Below, in pieces: positions 8,031-16,561 of a DNA stretch of 64,000 nt. Each line of letters starts with the position of its first letter. Position 1 is the first letter of the stretch. The DNA is taken from contig NZ_FNGC01000005.1 in assembly GCF_900102785.1 (NCBI RefSeq), positions 62,001-126,000 on the forward strand, written 5' to 3'. The position numbers were made by a program, and so were the translations under genes. The notes below the pieces were generated by a model. The model worked only from the letters and a program-made list of their open reading frames with translations. It did not search any database and was not told the DNA's origin. This DNA comes from Arthrobacter sp. ok362 (lineage in GTDB: Bacteria > Actinomycetota > Actinomycetes > Actinomycetales > Micrococcaceae).

Positions 8031-9230
8031 TTAACCCTTCACGCCAGAAGTTACGTTTTCGAGCACGACGGCCAGGCCCTGGCCGACGCCGATGCAGATC
8101 GCGGCGACGCCCCAGCGCTGCCCGGAGGCCTGCAGGCTGCGGGCCAGGGTGCCGAGGATGCGCCCGCCGGAGGCCCCGAGCGGGTGGCCCATGGCGATCG
8201 CGCCGCCGTGCCGGTTCACAATTGACGGGTCGATGCCCCAGGCGTGGATGCAGGCCAGGGACTGCGCGGCGAACGCCTCGTTGAGTTCGACGGCGCCCAC
8301 CTGGTCCCAGCCGATGCCGGCCTTCGCGAGGGCCTTGTTCGCGGCCTCGACGGGGGCGTAGCCGAAGTACTGCGGGTCGTTGGCGTGCGCTCCGCGCCCG
8401 GCGATGCGGGCCAGCGGGTCCAGGCCGAGGATCCCGGCGGCGGCCTCACTGCCCAGCCACGCCGCGGAGGCACCGTCGGAGAGCGGGGAGGCGTTGCCGG
8501 CGGTGACGGTACCGTTCTCGGCGCGGAACACTGTCTTGAGGCCGGCGAGCTTTTCGGCTGAGGAACCGGCCCGAATGCCCTCGTCGCGGACCAGGTCCGT
8601 GCCCGGGACCGGGACCACGAGGTTGTCGTAGAAGCCCTCGTCCCAGGCCGCGGCGGCCAGGTTGTGCGAACCGGCCGAGAATTCGTCCTGCTGTTCGCGG
8701 GTCACGCCGTACTTCTCGCGCAGCCGTTCGGTGGCCTCGCCCAGCGAGATGGTCCACTCCTTCGGCATGGCCTGGTTCACCAGGCGCCAGCCCAGCGTGG
8801 TGGAGGCCAGGGTCAGGTCCCCGGCCGGGTAGGGCTTCTCGGTCTTGGGCAGCACCCAGGGCGCGCGCGACATCGACTCGGCACCGCCGACCAGCATGAG
8901 CTCGGCGTCGCCGGTGTTGATCTGCCGGGAGGCGATGATCGCCGCGTCCAGGGAGGACCCGCACAGCCGGTTGACCGTGGTGCCGGGGACCGAGACCGGC
9001 AGCCCGGCCAGCAGGGTGCCCATGCGGGCGACGTTGCGGTTTTCCTCGCCGGCGCCGTTGGCGTTGCCGAAGACCACCTCGTCGATCCGTTCGACGTCGA
9101 GGGCCGGGGAGCGCTTGACGATCTCACCGATCACGTGCGCGGCGAGATCGTCCGGCCGGACCCCGGCGAGCCCGGAGCCGAACTTCCCGAACGGGGTCCT
9201 GACGGCGTCGTACACAAAGGCCTGGTTCAT
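8031..9230 (-). CDS. pcaF: Beta-ketoadipyl-CoA thiolase
   Basis: 399 residues, full length for a degradative thiolase. It splits beta-ketoadipyl-CoA with CoA into succinyl-CoA and acetyl-CoA, the last step of the pathway. Active-site parts are present: Cys90 in NRLCGSSLDAA (acyl acceptor), NRHGGAIAMGHPLGASG with the catalytic His, and AAICIGVGQGLA with the second Cys near the C-terminus. The start ATG overlaps the pcaC stop (ATGA). Thiolases are hard to split by substrate; placement between pcaC and pcaI makes PcaF clear. Confidence 0.94.
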   Translation of the reverse strand: MNQAFVYDAVRTPFGKFGSGLAGVRPDDLAAHVIGEIVKRSPALDVERIDEVVFGNANGAGEENRNVARMGTLLAGLPVSVPGTTVNRLCGSSLDAAIIASRQINTGDAELMLVGGAESMSRAPWVLPKTEKPYPAGDLTLASTTLGWRLVNQAMPKEWTISLGEATERLREKYGVTREQQDEFSAGSHNLAAAAWDEGFYDNLVVPVPGTDLVRDEGIRAGSSAEKLAGLKTVFRAENGTVTAGNASPLSDGASAAWLGSEAAAGILGLDPLARIAGRGAHANDPQYFGYAPVEAANKALAKAGIGWDQVGAVELNEAFAAQSLACIHAWGIDPSIVNRHGGAIAMGHPLGASGGRILGTLARSLQASGQRWGVAAICIGVGQGLAVVLENVTSGVKG

Positions 9231-9682
9231 GGGTTCTTGTCCATTTCTGCCTCGTCCATGGAATGGAACACTTGCTGGGCGGTCTTGAAGGCGGTGTTGG
9301 CGGAGGGGACGCCGCAGTAGATGGCGGTCTGGAGCAGGATTTCCTTGATCTCGTCCCTGCTCAGGCCGTTGGTGATGGCGGCGCGGATGTGCATGGCCAG
9401 TTCTTCCCAGTGCCCGTGGGCCACCATGGCGGTAAGGGTGACGGCTGATCGCATCTGGCGGCTGATCCCGGGCCGGGTCCAGATGCCGCCCCAGGCGATC
9501 CGGGTGATCATGTCCTGGAAGTCCTCGGTGAAGGAATCCTTGTTGGCATTGGCGCGGTCCACGTGCGCGGCGCCCAGAACCTCGCGGCGGACTTTCATGC
9601 CGCCGTCGTAGATTTCCTGGCTGGTCGCGCCGGGCTGGACAACACCATTGCGTTCGGGCCCATTGCGTTCCGGCCCGGTCAT
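9227..9682 (-). CDS. pcaC: 4-carboxymuconolactone decarboxylase
   Basis: 151 residues. It decarboxylates gamma-carboxymuconolactone to beta-ketoadipate enol-lactone. EIYDGGMKVRREVLG, then MITRIAWGGIWTRPGI, and the helix MHIRAAITNGLSRDEIKEIL with AIYCGVPSANTAF give the full CMD fold with the conserved His in AHGHWEEL. The ATG at 9682 overlaps the pcaD TGA, so the two are coupled; the far longer in-frame reading to 10144 runs antisense-like through pcaD and is not real. The N-terminus has a short NGPERNG duplication (two near-identical 12-nt units), which looks like slippage and should not affect the fold. Confidence 0.94.
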   Translation of the reverse strand: MTGPERNGPERNGVVQPGATSQEIYDGGMKVRREVLGAAHVDRANANKDSFTEDFQDMITRIAWGGIWTRPGISRQMRSAVTLTAMVAHGHWEELAMHIRAAITNGLSRDEIKEILLQTAIYCGVPSANTAFKTAQQVFHSMDEAEMDKNP

Positions 9683-10509
9683 GCGCCCGCTCCCTGGGTT
9701 TCGGTCCAGGTGATGAGGCCCTTCAGCAGCCCGGCGATGTGGCCCGGCGCCTCGAACGGCGCCAGGTGTGCCACGCCCTCCAGGCTGACGGCCGTGGCAG
9801 TGCCGCCGCCGGAGGTGATGCCCGCGGCGACTTCCTCGGCCATGGACGGCGGGGCGACGGCGTCGAGGGCGCCGGCAACAACCTGGGTGGGGACGCGGAT
9901 GGTGCCAAGCTGGTCCCTCACGTCGAAGCTGGCCAGGGCCTCGCAGCAGAAGGCGTAGCTGAGGCGGTCGGCGTCCCGGAGGGTGTGCAGGAGCCGGCTG
10001 CTGAGCTCGGGCTGGCTCTCCATGAATCCCGGGGCGAACCAGCGCTGCGCCGAGCCCTGGATCATCACGGGGGTTCCCTGTGTGCGCACGGTTTCGGCGC
10101 GCTCCAGCCAGCCCTCGGGAGTGCCGATCTTCGCGCCGGAACACTGCACGGAGAGGCTCTTGAGCCGGTCGCCGTGCTTGATGCCAAGCTGCAGGCCGGT
10201 GGCCCCGCCGAGGGACACCCCGGCGTAGTGGAACCGCGCACCCGGGGCGATCGAATCGACCAGGCCGATCACGGCGTCCGCGAGGTCGGCGACCGTGAAG
10301 GTCTCCTGGGCCGCCGGCGAGACGCCGTGCCCAGGCAGGTCCCAGGCGACGACGTCGACGTCGTCGCCCAGCAGCGCGCCGGTCTGGCTCCAGACCAGGG
10401 AGGATGTTCCGAGCGAGGGTCCGACGATGAGGAGGGGCTTCTCGCCCAGCGCGCGCTGGGGCGAAAGCAGGACTGCTTTGACGGTGGGTCTAACCACGGG
10501 AGGCTCCAT
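9679..10509 (-). CDS. pcaD: 3-oxoadipate enol-lactonase
   Basis: 276 residues of alpha/beta-hydrolase fold. It hydrolyses beta-ketoadipate enol-lactone to beta-ketoadipate. The nucleophile is Ser99 in HYAGVSLGGATG; the acid Asp lies in VVAGALDAVAPP and the base His in GVAHLAPFEAPGHI. WDLPGHGVS is the oxyanion-side loop. The start is the ATG at 10509, which sits inside the last 20 bases of pcaB, so the two genes overlap out of frame. In many actinobacteria pcaD and pcaC are fused as pcaL; here they are separate but joined by an ATGA overlap, the arrangement expected just before or after such a fusion. Confidence 0.93.
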   Translation of the reverse strand: MEPPVVRPTVKAVLLSPQRALGEKPLLIVGPSLGTSSLVWSQTGALLGDDVDVVAWDLPGHGVSPAAQETFTVADLADAVIGLVDSIAPGARFHYAGVSLGGATGLQLGIKHGDRLKSLSVQCSGAKIGTPEGWLERAETVRTQGTPVMIQGSAQRWFAPGFMESQPELSSRLLHTLRDADRLSYAFCCEALASFDVRDQLGTIRVPTQVVAGALDAVAPPSMAEEVAAGITSGGGTATAVSLEGVAHLAPFEAPGHIAGLLKGLITWTETQGAGA

Positions 10510-11989
10510 TCTGGAGTTGGTGGGCGGCGCCGGCCGGGCCGGCGGCGTATTCCGGGTAGGCCGCGAGGATGCGGCGGGAGATGTCGACGGCCTGGCCGAG
10601 GTAGTTGGCCGGGTGCAAAAGCTCCTCAAGCCGGGCGTCGGTGAGCAGTTCTTCGGGGACAGCCGCGCGAAGGAGTGCCCGGTAGATCCCCGCCTGCTCC
10701 GCGGCCGGGGCCTGGAGTGTCTTGTCCACAACGGCCTGCAACTGCTGTTTCCCGGTCCGGCCCAATCCCGTCTCGGCGCTGCGCAGGTCCAAAAGTGGCG
10801 CGACGGCAAAGTTGACGGCTTCTGAGAGCAGCAGCGGGCCGGCGAGGTTCAGGTTGCGGCGCATCGCTGCCGGGAAGACCTCCAGGCCTTCGGCCAATTC
10901 GCGCAGCTGCGCCGCGGCGCCGAGGGCCAGACGCAGCAGCTGGCGCAGAGCCGCCCATTCGCTGTGCCAGGCGCCGTCGGGGCGTTCGTCGTTGAAATTG
11001 GCGGCCGCGAGGTGCAGCTGTGCGGCCAGGGCGGGGGCCTGCAGGGCGGCGCTGCGGATCAGCACGGAGAGCACCGGGTTCTGCTTTTGCGGCATGGCGG
11101 AAGACACGCCCCGCCCCGCGGCGCGCGGTTCCGCGAGCTCGGCCACTTCCGGCCGGCTCAGGAACAGGACGTCCGCGGCCATCTTGCCGGCCGCGTCCGT
11201 CACGGCCGCCAGCGCGTCGCCGAGCGCGGTCACGGCCAGCCGGTTGGTGTGCCACGGGGCGGGAACGGTGGCGAGACCCAGGCGGGCGGCAAGCCGGTCC
11301 GCGAGGTCCAAGGGAGTCAACACAGTCCCTTCGGTCAGCACCGTCCCGGCGGCAAGGGTCCCGGCGGCGCCGCCGGTCTGTACCGGCAGTTCGAGGGCCT
11401 CGAGCCGGCTGGCCGCGGCGGCAAGTCCGTTGAACCACTGCGCGGCCCGCAGCCCGAAGCTGTAGGGCAGCGAGTGCTGGGTCAGGCTGCGGGCAACACA
11501 AAGCGTGTGCCCATGGGCTTCGGCAAGGCTGGCGAGAGCGGTCGTTGCCGCCTTGAGCTCGGCGAGCAGCTCGCGCACTGCCCCGGCGGCCAGCACCATC
11601 AGGGCCGAGTCGAGCACGTCCTGGCTGGTCAGCGACGTGTGCACGGCCTGTACCGCGCCAAGTCCGGCAGCGTCCAGGTTCCTGACCTGTTCCCGGAGGT
11701 CGGCGAGCAGCGGAATGACGGGGTTGCCGCCGCCCTGGGCGCGGACGGCGATGCCCGCGACGTCGTACCGCTGCACGTCCGCGGCGGCGGCCACCACCGC
11801 GGCGGACCCGGCCGGGGCGAGGCCCGCCTCGTCCAGGACCGCCGCCCAGGCAGCCTCCACCTTGAGGATGGCGGCGAGCACGGCACGGTCCCCCGCCAAC
11901 GCTGCCACCAGCGGGGACGCCGACACGGGGCTGAGCAGGCCAAAATCACCGGGCAGGCCGGCGTCGCCGTCGGTTTCGAAGGAAGTCAC
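10490..11989 (-). CDS. pcaB: 3-carboxy-cis,cis-muconate cycloisomerase
   Basis: 499 residues of the fumarase/aspartase superfamily; it closes 3-carboxymuconate to gamma-carboxymuconolactone. The superfamily signature SSAMPQKQNPV is present, with TSLTSQDVLDSALMV upstream (the 'T-S-x-D' region) and SLTQHSLPYSFG (the H-x-x-P helix). Bacterial PcaB is usually near 400-450 residues; the extra length is in an Ala-rich C-terminal extension (LLDLRSAETGLGRTGK onward), commonly seen in actinobacterial forms. The GTG start overlaps the pcaG TGA (GTGA at 11986-11989), and the 3' end overlaps pcaD by 20 nt. Confidence 0.92.
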   Translation of the reverse strand: MTSFETDGDAGLPGDFGLLSPVSASPLVAALAGDRAVLAAILKVEAAWAAVLDEAGLAPAGSAAVVAAAADVQRYDVAGIAVRAQGGGNPVIPLLADLREQVRNLDAAGLGAVQAVHTSLTSQDVLDSALMVLAAGAVRELLAELKAATTALASLAEAHGHTLCVARSLTQHSLPYSFGLRAAQWFNGLAAAASRLEALELPVQTGGAAGTLAAGTVLTEGTVLTPLDLADRLAARLGLATVPAPWHTNRLAVTALGDALAAVTDAAGKMAADVLFLSRPEVAELAEPRAAGRGVSSAMPQKQNPVLSVLIRSAALQAPALAAQLHLAAANFNDERPDGAWHSEWAALRQLLRLALGAAAQLRELAEGLEVFPAAMRRNLNLAGPLLLSEAVNFAVAPLLDLRSAETGLGRTGKQQLQAVVDKTLQAPAAEQAGIYRALLRAAVPEELLTDARLEELLHPANYLGQAVDISRRILAAYPEYAAGPAGAAHQLQNGASRG

Positions 11990-12570
11990 GTCGAGGGACC
12001 CTCGGCGTCGCTGAAATCCAGGAACACGGTCTCGCCCTCGCCCTGCAGGCGGATGTCCCAGCTCAGGCCGCCGTCGGGATCCCGGCGCGCGATCAGGGAC
12101 CGGCGCCGGTCCGGGTCCAGCGAGCTGAGCAGCCGGTCCCGGGCCAAGGCAGCCTCGTCCTCCGGGAGGTAGACCCTGGTGAAGAGGCGGTTCATGAGGC
12201 CGCGAGCGAACACGGCCACCGCGATGAACGGCGCAGCCCCGGCTTCGGTGGGGCCGGGGTTCACGGTGGTGAACGTGAACGTGCCGGTGTTCCCCACGGC
12301 TGTGCGGCCGAAGCCCGTGAAGGTGTAGCCGTCACGGACCAGGGAGCCCGTGTGGTGCGGGACGTTGCCGTCCGCGTCCGCCTGCCAGATTTCCAGGATC
12401 GCGTCCGGGATCGGGTGGCCCGCACCGTCATACACGGTGCCCTGGAGCCGGACGGATCCCGGGGAACCGGGGGCCAGGAGCTCGCGGTCCTTGGCGTAGG
12501 GCAGGGCGTAGCCGAAGAACGGTCCGACTGTCTGCGCCGGTGTCGGCGCCAGTTGGGTGGGCTTATTCAT
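11986..12570 (-). CDS. pcaG: Protocatechuate 3,4-dioxygenase, alpha subunit
   Basis: 194 residues from the ATG at 12570. With PcaH it forms the ring-cleaving, Fe(III)-dependent intradiol dioxygenase that opens protocatechuate to 3-carboxy-cis,cis-muconate. PTPAQTVGPFFGYALPY is the alpha-subunit N-terminus, and DAILEIWQADADGN and GFGRTAVGNTGTFTFTTV are the intradiol core; the alpha chain lacks the iron ligands, as expected. I chose 12570 because AGGAG lies 5 nt upstream; two earlier in-frame ATGs would overlap pcaH. Seven bases separate it from the pcaH stop. Confidence 0.94.
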   Translation of the reverse strand: MNKPTQLAPTPAQTVGPFFGYALPYAKDRELLAPGSPGSVRLQGTVYDGAGHPIPDAILEIWQADADGNVPHHTGSLVRDGYTFTGFGRTAVGNTGTFTFTTVNPGPTEAGAAPFIAVAVFARGLMNRLFTRVYLPEDEAALARDRLLSSLDPDRRRSLIARRDPDGGLSWDIRLQGEGETVFLDFSDAEGPST

Positions 12571-12577
12571 GGCGCTC

Positions 12578-13474
12578 CTATTCATGATCATCGCCTTCCG
12601 CTCCGAGGGCCTCGTTTTCGGTCCAGGTCCGCTTGGACCCGGTCAGGACGATGTCCCAGTTGTAGGCCATGGCCCATTCAGGTTTCGTCTGCTCATGGTT
12701 GTAGGTGGCCACGAGCCGGTCGCGGGCGTCCTGGTCCACGATCGACTGGTAGATCGGGTCCAGCGGGAACAGCTGGTCTCCCGGGAAGTACATCTGGGTG
12801 ATGATCCGCTGGGTGAATTCCGAGCCGAACAAGGAGAAATGGATGTGAGCCGGCCGCCAGGCGTTGAGGTGGTTCTTCCACGGGTACGCGCCGGGTTTGA
12901 TGGTGGTGAAGCGGTAGGTGCCGTCCGGGCCCGTGATACAGCGGCCGACGCCGGTGAAGTTGGGGTCGATGGGCGCCGGGTGCTGATCGCGCTTGTGGAT
13001 ATAGCGGCCGGCGGAGTTGGCCTGCCAGATTTCGACGAGCTGTCCGGCGACGGGGCGTCCGTCGCCGTCGAGCACGCGGCCGGAGACCACGATGCGTTCG
13101 CCCAGCGGCTCGCCGTTGTGCGCGATGGTGAGGTCCGACTCGAGCGCGTGGACGTCCATGTGCCCGAACGCCGGAGAGTACAGTTCAATGGTTTCCGGGT
13201 CCGCGTGGTGCAGACTCTTCGTGGGGTGGCGCAGGACGCTGCTGCGGTACGGCGCGTAGTCCAGCCGCGGCTGGATCTCGGCCGGGGCACCGCCTTTGAG
13301 GGCCCGCGCGTAGGCCTCGCCGATCGCCTTCATTTCGGCGCTGAGTTCCGCCTGCGACTCCGCGGCGGCATCGAGCGGCGCGTACGTCTTTGGTGCGGCC
13401 TCCGTGGTCTCGTTGGCCAAGTCCTCGGTGATCGTGTCAGCGTTGAATATCTCAAGGTTGATTTCTTCAGGCAC
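12578..13474 (-). CDS. pcaH: Protocatechuate 3,4-dioxygenase, beta subunit
   Basis: 298 residues. All four iron ligands can be placed: Tyr158 (GRYIHKRDQH), Tyr197 (GAYPWKNH), His210 and His212 (WRPAHIHFS). The spacing 39-13-2 equals that of the Pseudomonas putida beta subunit (Tyr408, Tyr447, His460, His462). The first 65 or so residues are acidic, Ala/Glu-rich and absent from proteobacterial PcaH, so this is an N-terminal extension. The start is a GTG with GGAGG six bases upstream. It follows quiC by 42 bp, which fits with dehydroshikimate-derived protocatechuate being its substrate. Confidence 0.95.
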   Translation of the reverse strand: MPEEINLEIFNADTITEDLANETTEAAPKTYAPLDAAAESQAELSAEMKAIGEAYARALKGGAPAEIQPRLDYAPYRSSVLRHPTKSLHHADPETIELYSPAFGHMDVHALESDLTIAHNGEPLGERIVVSGRVLDGDGRPVAGQLVEIWQANSAGRYIHKRDQHPAPIDPNFTGVGRCITGPDGTYRFTTIKPGAYPWKNHLNAWRPAHIHFSLFGSEFTQRIITQMYFPGDQLFPLDPIYQSIVDQDARDRLVATYNHEQTKPEWAMAYNWDIVLTGSKRTWTENEALGAEGDDHE

Positions 13475-13516
13475 AGCAGCCTCCTTTCGATGGTGTGGTT
13501 GTTGTTCGGATGGGGA

Positions 13517-15508
13517 TCAGGGACGACGGGCCAGCTGGTGCAGGTGGTCGTACTGGACGGCGTGCCGCACGGGCGCGTTCGGAGCGCCGTAGCCGTCGTA
13601 GGCGCCGCGGCGTTCCACCATTTCGAAAAACACGCTGCCCACCGTGGCCGTGTAGAAATGCAGGAATTCGCCGTCGGCATCACGGTCATAGAGCAAGTTG
13701 AGGTCGCGGAGCGTGGCTAGGAACTCCGGCTCCAGCGCGAACCGGGCATCGAGATCCTCGTAGTAGTTCGCCGGGATCTGCAGGAAGTCCAGGCCGCGGT
13801 CCCGTGCAGCCCGCGCCGTCGCCACCAGGTCCTCCACCGCGAACGCGATGTGTTCCTGGTAACCGGAGCGGGGGCCGGCAGCTGCGCCCGGCGTGGTCCC
13901 TTCCTGCTGGATCAGCGGGGCCAGGTTCAGCACCAGGCGGACGCCCCGGTCCTGCGTAAGCATCACCTGGGACCGGACCAGCCCGGTGGGGCTGGCCACC
14001 TCGGCGAACGGCTGCGGTTCCAATGCGAGGGCGCTGGCGTAGAAGAGCACGGCCTCGTCGAAGTGCTGCCACGGCTGCGCGAGGTTGACGTGGTCGATCA
14101 CGGCGCCCGGGTTCCCGGCCCGGTCCGCCGCCGGGAGGTCCAGGCCGTCGCCGAATTCCCGGGTCCACGCGGCGGTGCCGTCCGGGTTTCCCTGGCACAG
14201 GAAGATCTCGGTGGAGTCCGGCGCGGCGAAGCCTTGGAAAATCTCCTCGTTGGCCTGGCTCTTGCGCGGCACGGCCGGGGCCTTGAGCTGCTGGGCGCGG
14301 GCGGCGGCGATCACCGGGGAGTCGACGTCGAAGCCAACGGCGGAAATTGCAGCGGAAATGGCGGGCGCGGCGGCTGGCGCCTGCTGGCCCGTGGTACCAC
14401 CGGCGGACGCGGCGGTCGCTGCTGTGCCGAAGGCGGCCGGTTCCTCGTTGATGATCACGCGGGCCTGGCCCATGGTCCACAATTGCACGTCCTTGGTCCG
14501 GTGGCGCCCGTTGAACGCAAACCCCAGCTGGCCGAGCAGGGTTTCCAGGCCGGCGGTGTCCCCTGCGCGGACCTCGGCGAAGTTGAAGCCGGCGGGTTCC
14601 GCCACCCGGGGAAGCGTGGCAAGCTCCATGGGGTAGCGGCGCCGGGCCGGGGCGCCGGCCGCCTTGCCTGCGGCAGAGGCCGGATTTGCCTCAAGCCACG
14701 CGGCGCTCTGCTCTTCGAGCCAGATCAGCGACCGCATGGCGTCCACAGCTGTGCGTTCGATGTCGGACTGGCGGAAAACGTCGTTGAACACCTCCAGCGA
14801 CACCGGCCCGGTGTAGCCGGCGCGGACCACGTGGCCCATGAACTTGGCGAGCTCGAACTGGCCCTCGCCCGGAAACACCCGGTAGTGCCTGCTCCAGGAC
14901 AGCACGTCCATGGACAGCTTGGGGGCATCGGCCACCTGCACGAAGAAGATCTTCTCGGGGTTGAAGGCCTCGATCGGCGCGGTGTCCCAGTCCCGGGAAA
15001 GGATGTGGAAGGAGTCCAGGCAGGTGCCCAGGTTGGGGTGGTCCACCGCGTCAACCAGCCGGTGGGCGTGCTCGTAGTCGTTGACGTACTTGCCCCAGGC
15101 CAGGGCCTCATAGGCAACCTTGACGCCGTGTTCACCCGCGAGGTCCGCGAGCCGGGAGAGCTGGGCGGCCCGGAGCTCGTCATCGTCGATCGTGGCCGTG
15201 CCAACGTTGGAGCAGAGCAGCATGGTGTCCACGCCCAGCCGGGACATGAGCCGGAACTTGGCATCCGCGCGGCGCAGGTTGGCGGCGAGCAAGTCCTCGG
15301 GAACGCTGTCGAAGTCGCGGAACGGCTGGTAGAGGTCCAGGTTGAGGCCGAGGTCGGCGGCGAGTTTCCGGACGTCCTCCGGGCTCAGCGGGGACGTCAC
15401 GAGGTCCTGTTCAAAGATCTCGATCCCGTCGAAGCCGGCCACGGCGCAGGCCTGCATTTTTTCCCGCAGGGTGCCGGCGAGGCAGACGGTGGCGATTCCG
15501 GTGCGCAT
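13517..15508 (-). CDS. quiC: 3-dehydroshikimate dehydratase fused to an HPPD-like VOC domain
   Basis: 663 residues, two domains. Residues 1 to about 270 form a sugar-phosphate-isomerase-like TIM barrel that dehydrates 3-dehydroshikimate to protocatechuate; metal ligands Glu134 (AYEALAWG), Asp165 (CLDSFHI), Gln191 (FVQVADA) and Glu239 (SLEVFND) match those known for QuiC1. Residues about 295-660 are a two-module vicinal-oxygen-chelate domain like 4-hydroxyphenylpyruvate dioxygenase, keeping a His-His-Glu triad (His473, His553, Glu629). An Ala/Gly-rich linker of about 30 residues (361-392) interrupts the second domain. The ATG overlaps the aroE TGA (TGATG). The dehydratase role is secure; the role of the second domain is open. 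Confidence 0.92.
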   Translation of the reverse strand: MRTGIATVCLAGTLREKMQACAVAGFDGIEIFEQDLVTSPLSPEDVRKLAADLGLNLDLYQPFRDFDSVPEDLLAANLRRADAKFRLMSRLGVDTMLLCSNVGTATIDDDELRAAQLSRLADLAGEHGVKVAYEALAWGKYVNDYEHAHRLVDAVDHPNLGTCLDSFHILSRDWDTAPIEAFNPEKIFFVQVADAPKLSMDVLSWSRHYRVFPGEGQFELAKFMGHVVRAGYTGPVSLEVFNDVFRQSDIERTAVDAMRSLIWLEEQSAAWLEANPASAAGKAAGAPARRRYPMELATLPRVAEPAGFNFAEVRAGDTAGLETLLGQLGFAFNGRHRTKDVQLWTMGQARVIINEEPAAFGTAATAASAGGTTGQQAPAAAPAISAAISAVGFDVDSPVIAAARAQQLKAPAVPRKSQANEEIFQGFAAPDSTEIFLCQGNPDGTAAWTREFGDGLDLPAADRAGNPGAVIDHVNLAQPWQHFDEAVLFYASALALEPQPFAEVASPTGLVRSQVMLTQDRGVRLVLNLAPLIQQEGTTPGAAAGPRSGYQEHIAFAVEDLVATARAARDRGLDFLQIPANYYEDLDARFALEPEFLATLRDLNLLYDRDADGEFLHFYTATVGSVFFEMVERRGAYDGYGAPNAPVRHAVQYDHLHQLARRP

Positions 15509-16389
15509 CAGGCGGCCACTTCTTCCGCGGCCACAAGTTCCAGGAAGTGGGAGCGCATGCGGTCGGCGTCGGCCTGGCGCCCGGTGAAGATCCGGAAGGC
15601 GTCCGCCGCCTGGCCCACGGCCATCCGGCCGCCGTCGAGCACGTCGCAGCCCTTGGCGCGCGCCTCGCGGACAAGCTCGGTTTCGATTGGCCGGTACACG
15701 ATGTCGGCCACCCAGTGCCGGGACTCCACGAGGGACATGTCCAGCGGAACGCCCGGGTGGGCGGCCATGCCCACGGGGGTGCAGTGCACCAGACCGTCGG
15801 CCCGCGGCATGAGCTGCGGGAGCTCCGCCGTCGTCCGGGCACTGACGGTCCGGTCCGGGAAGAATCCGGCGAGTTCGGCCGCCCGGGCGGCGCAGCGCGC
15901 CGCGTCGGTGTCCACGAGGTCCAGCTCGCGGACCCCCGCGGTGAGCAAGGCGTAGGCGACGGCGGAACCGGCGCCGCCGGCACCCAGCTGCACCACGCGG
16001 TCCAGGGTGGCGCCGGGGAGCCCGGAGGCCAGCGCCGCCGCGAAGCCGGAAAAGTCGGTGTTGTAGCCGATGAAGCGGCCCTCGCGGATGATCACGGTGT
16101 TGACGGCGCCGAGGCGCCGGGCGTCGGCGGAGACCTCGTCGAGGTAGTCGAGCACGAGCTGCTTGCAGGGATGCGTGATGTTCAATCCGTTGAACCCGAG
16201 GCTCCGGGCGCCGGCGAGCAGCTCCCCCACGGCCTGGCCCGGCAGGCCCAGTTCGGTGAGGTCGATGGGGCGGTAGAGGTATCGGAGGCCCTGCACGTCG
16301 CCTTCGCGTTCGTGCATGTAGGGCGTGAGGGAGGGCATCACGCCGTCTCCCACGAGGCCTACGAGGAAGGACTCTGCTCGATTGCTCAT
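15508..16389 (-). CDS. aroE: Shikimate/quinate dehydrogenase, probably NAD-dependent and catabolic
   Basis: 293 residues. It oxidises shikimate (and perhaps quinate) to the dehydro form. Catalytic Lys76 (NITHPCKQ) and Asp112 (GYNTDFSG) are present, and the nucleotide loop is LGAGGAGSAVA at 135-145. After the second strand the sequence is LVDTDAARC, with an acidic Asp where biosynthetic NADP enzymes carry an Asn-Arg-Thr type motif, so NAD is the likely cofactor, as in Corynebacterium QsuD. It is the first gene of the run down to pcaJ and could equally be called quiB or qsuD. No 3-dehydroquinate dehydratase gene is present in the cluster, so quinate use would need one from elsewhere. Confidence 0.9.
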   Translation of the reverse strand: MSNRAESFLVGLVGDGVMPSLTPYMHEREGDVQGLRYLYRPIDLTELGLPGQAVGELLAGARSLGFNGLNITHPCKQLVLDYLDEVSADARRLGAVNTVIIREGRFIGYNTDFSGFAAALASGLPGATLDRVVQLGAGGAGSAVAYALLTAGVRELDLVDTDAARCAARAAELAGFFPDRTVSARTTAELPQLMPRADGLVHCTPVGMAAHPGVPLDMSLVESRHWVADIVYRPIETELVREARAKGCDVLDGGRMAVGQAADAFRIFTGRQADADRMRSHFLELVAAEEVAA

Positions 16390-16499
16390 CCGGTTAGCTC
16401 CTTTGACAACTGCACTCGGCGGGCGGTGACGCTTGCGGCGTCCGCGGCGGACCGGGTGATGGGGATTACATTACAGGCTTTGTTCACATGTTGCACTAT

Positions 16500-16516
16500 T
16501 GTTCGAATGACGAACA
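16500..16516. promoter_or_regulatory. Candidate IclR-type operator upstream of the shikimate/pca run
   Basis: TGTTCG-AATGA-CGAACA is a perfect 6-bp inverted repeat 111-127 bp before the aroE start. It resembles the GTTCGAT-AATCGCAC palindromes bound by PcaU/PcaR-type IclR regulators. The surrounding bases are AT-richer than their neighbours (ACATATTATGG), as expected near a promoter. Binding by the adjacent IclR protein or by PcaR is inference. Confidence 0.5.
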
Positions 16517-16561
16517 TATTATGGCGACGGCGGCGCCGGCGGGCTTCCGCCAGCGTTGCCG

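Noticed and set aside
13850-15955. 701-residue open frame on the plus strand
   Set aside because: Antisense to quiC and aroE, whose catalytic residues are all assigned.
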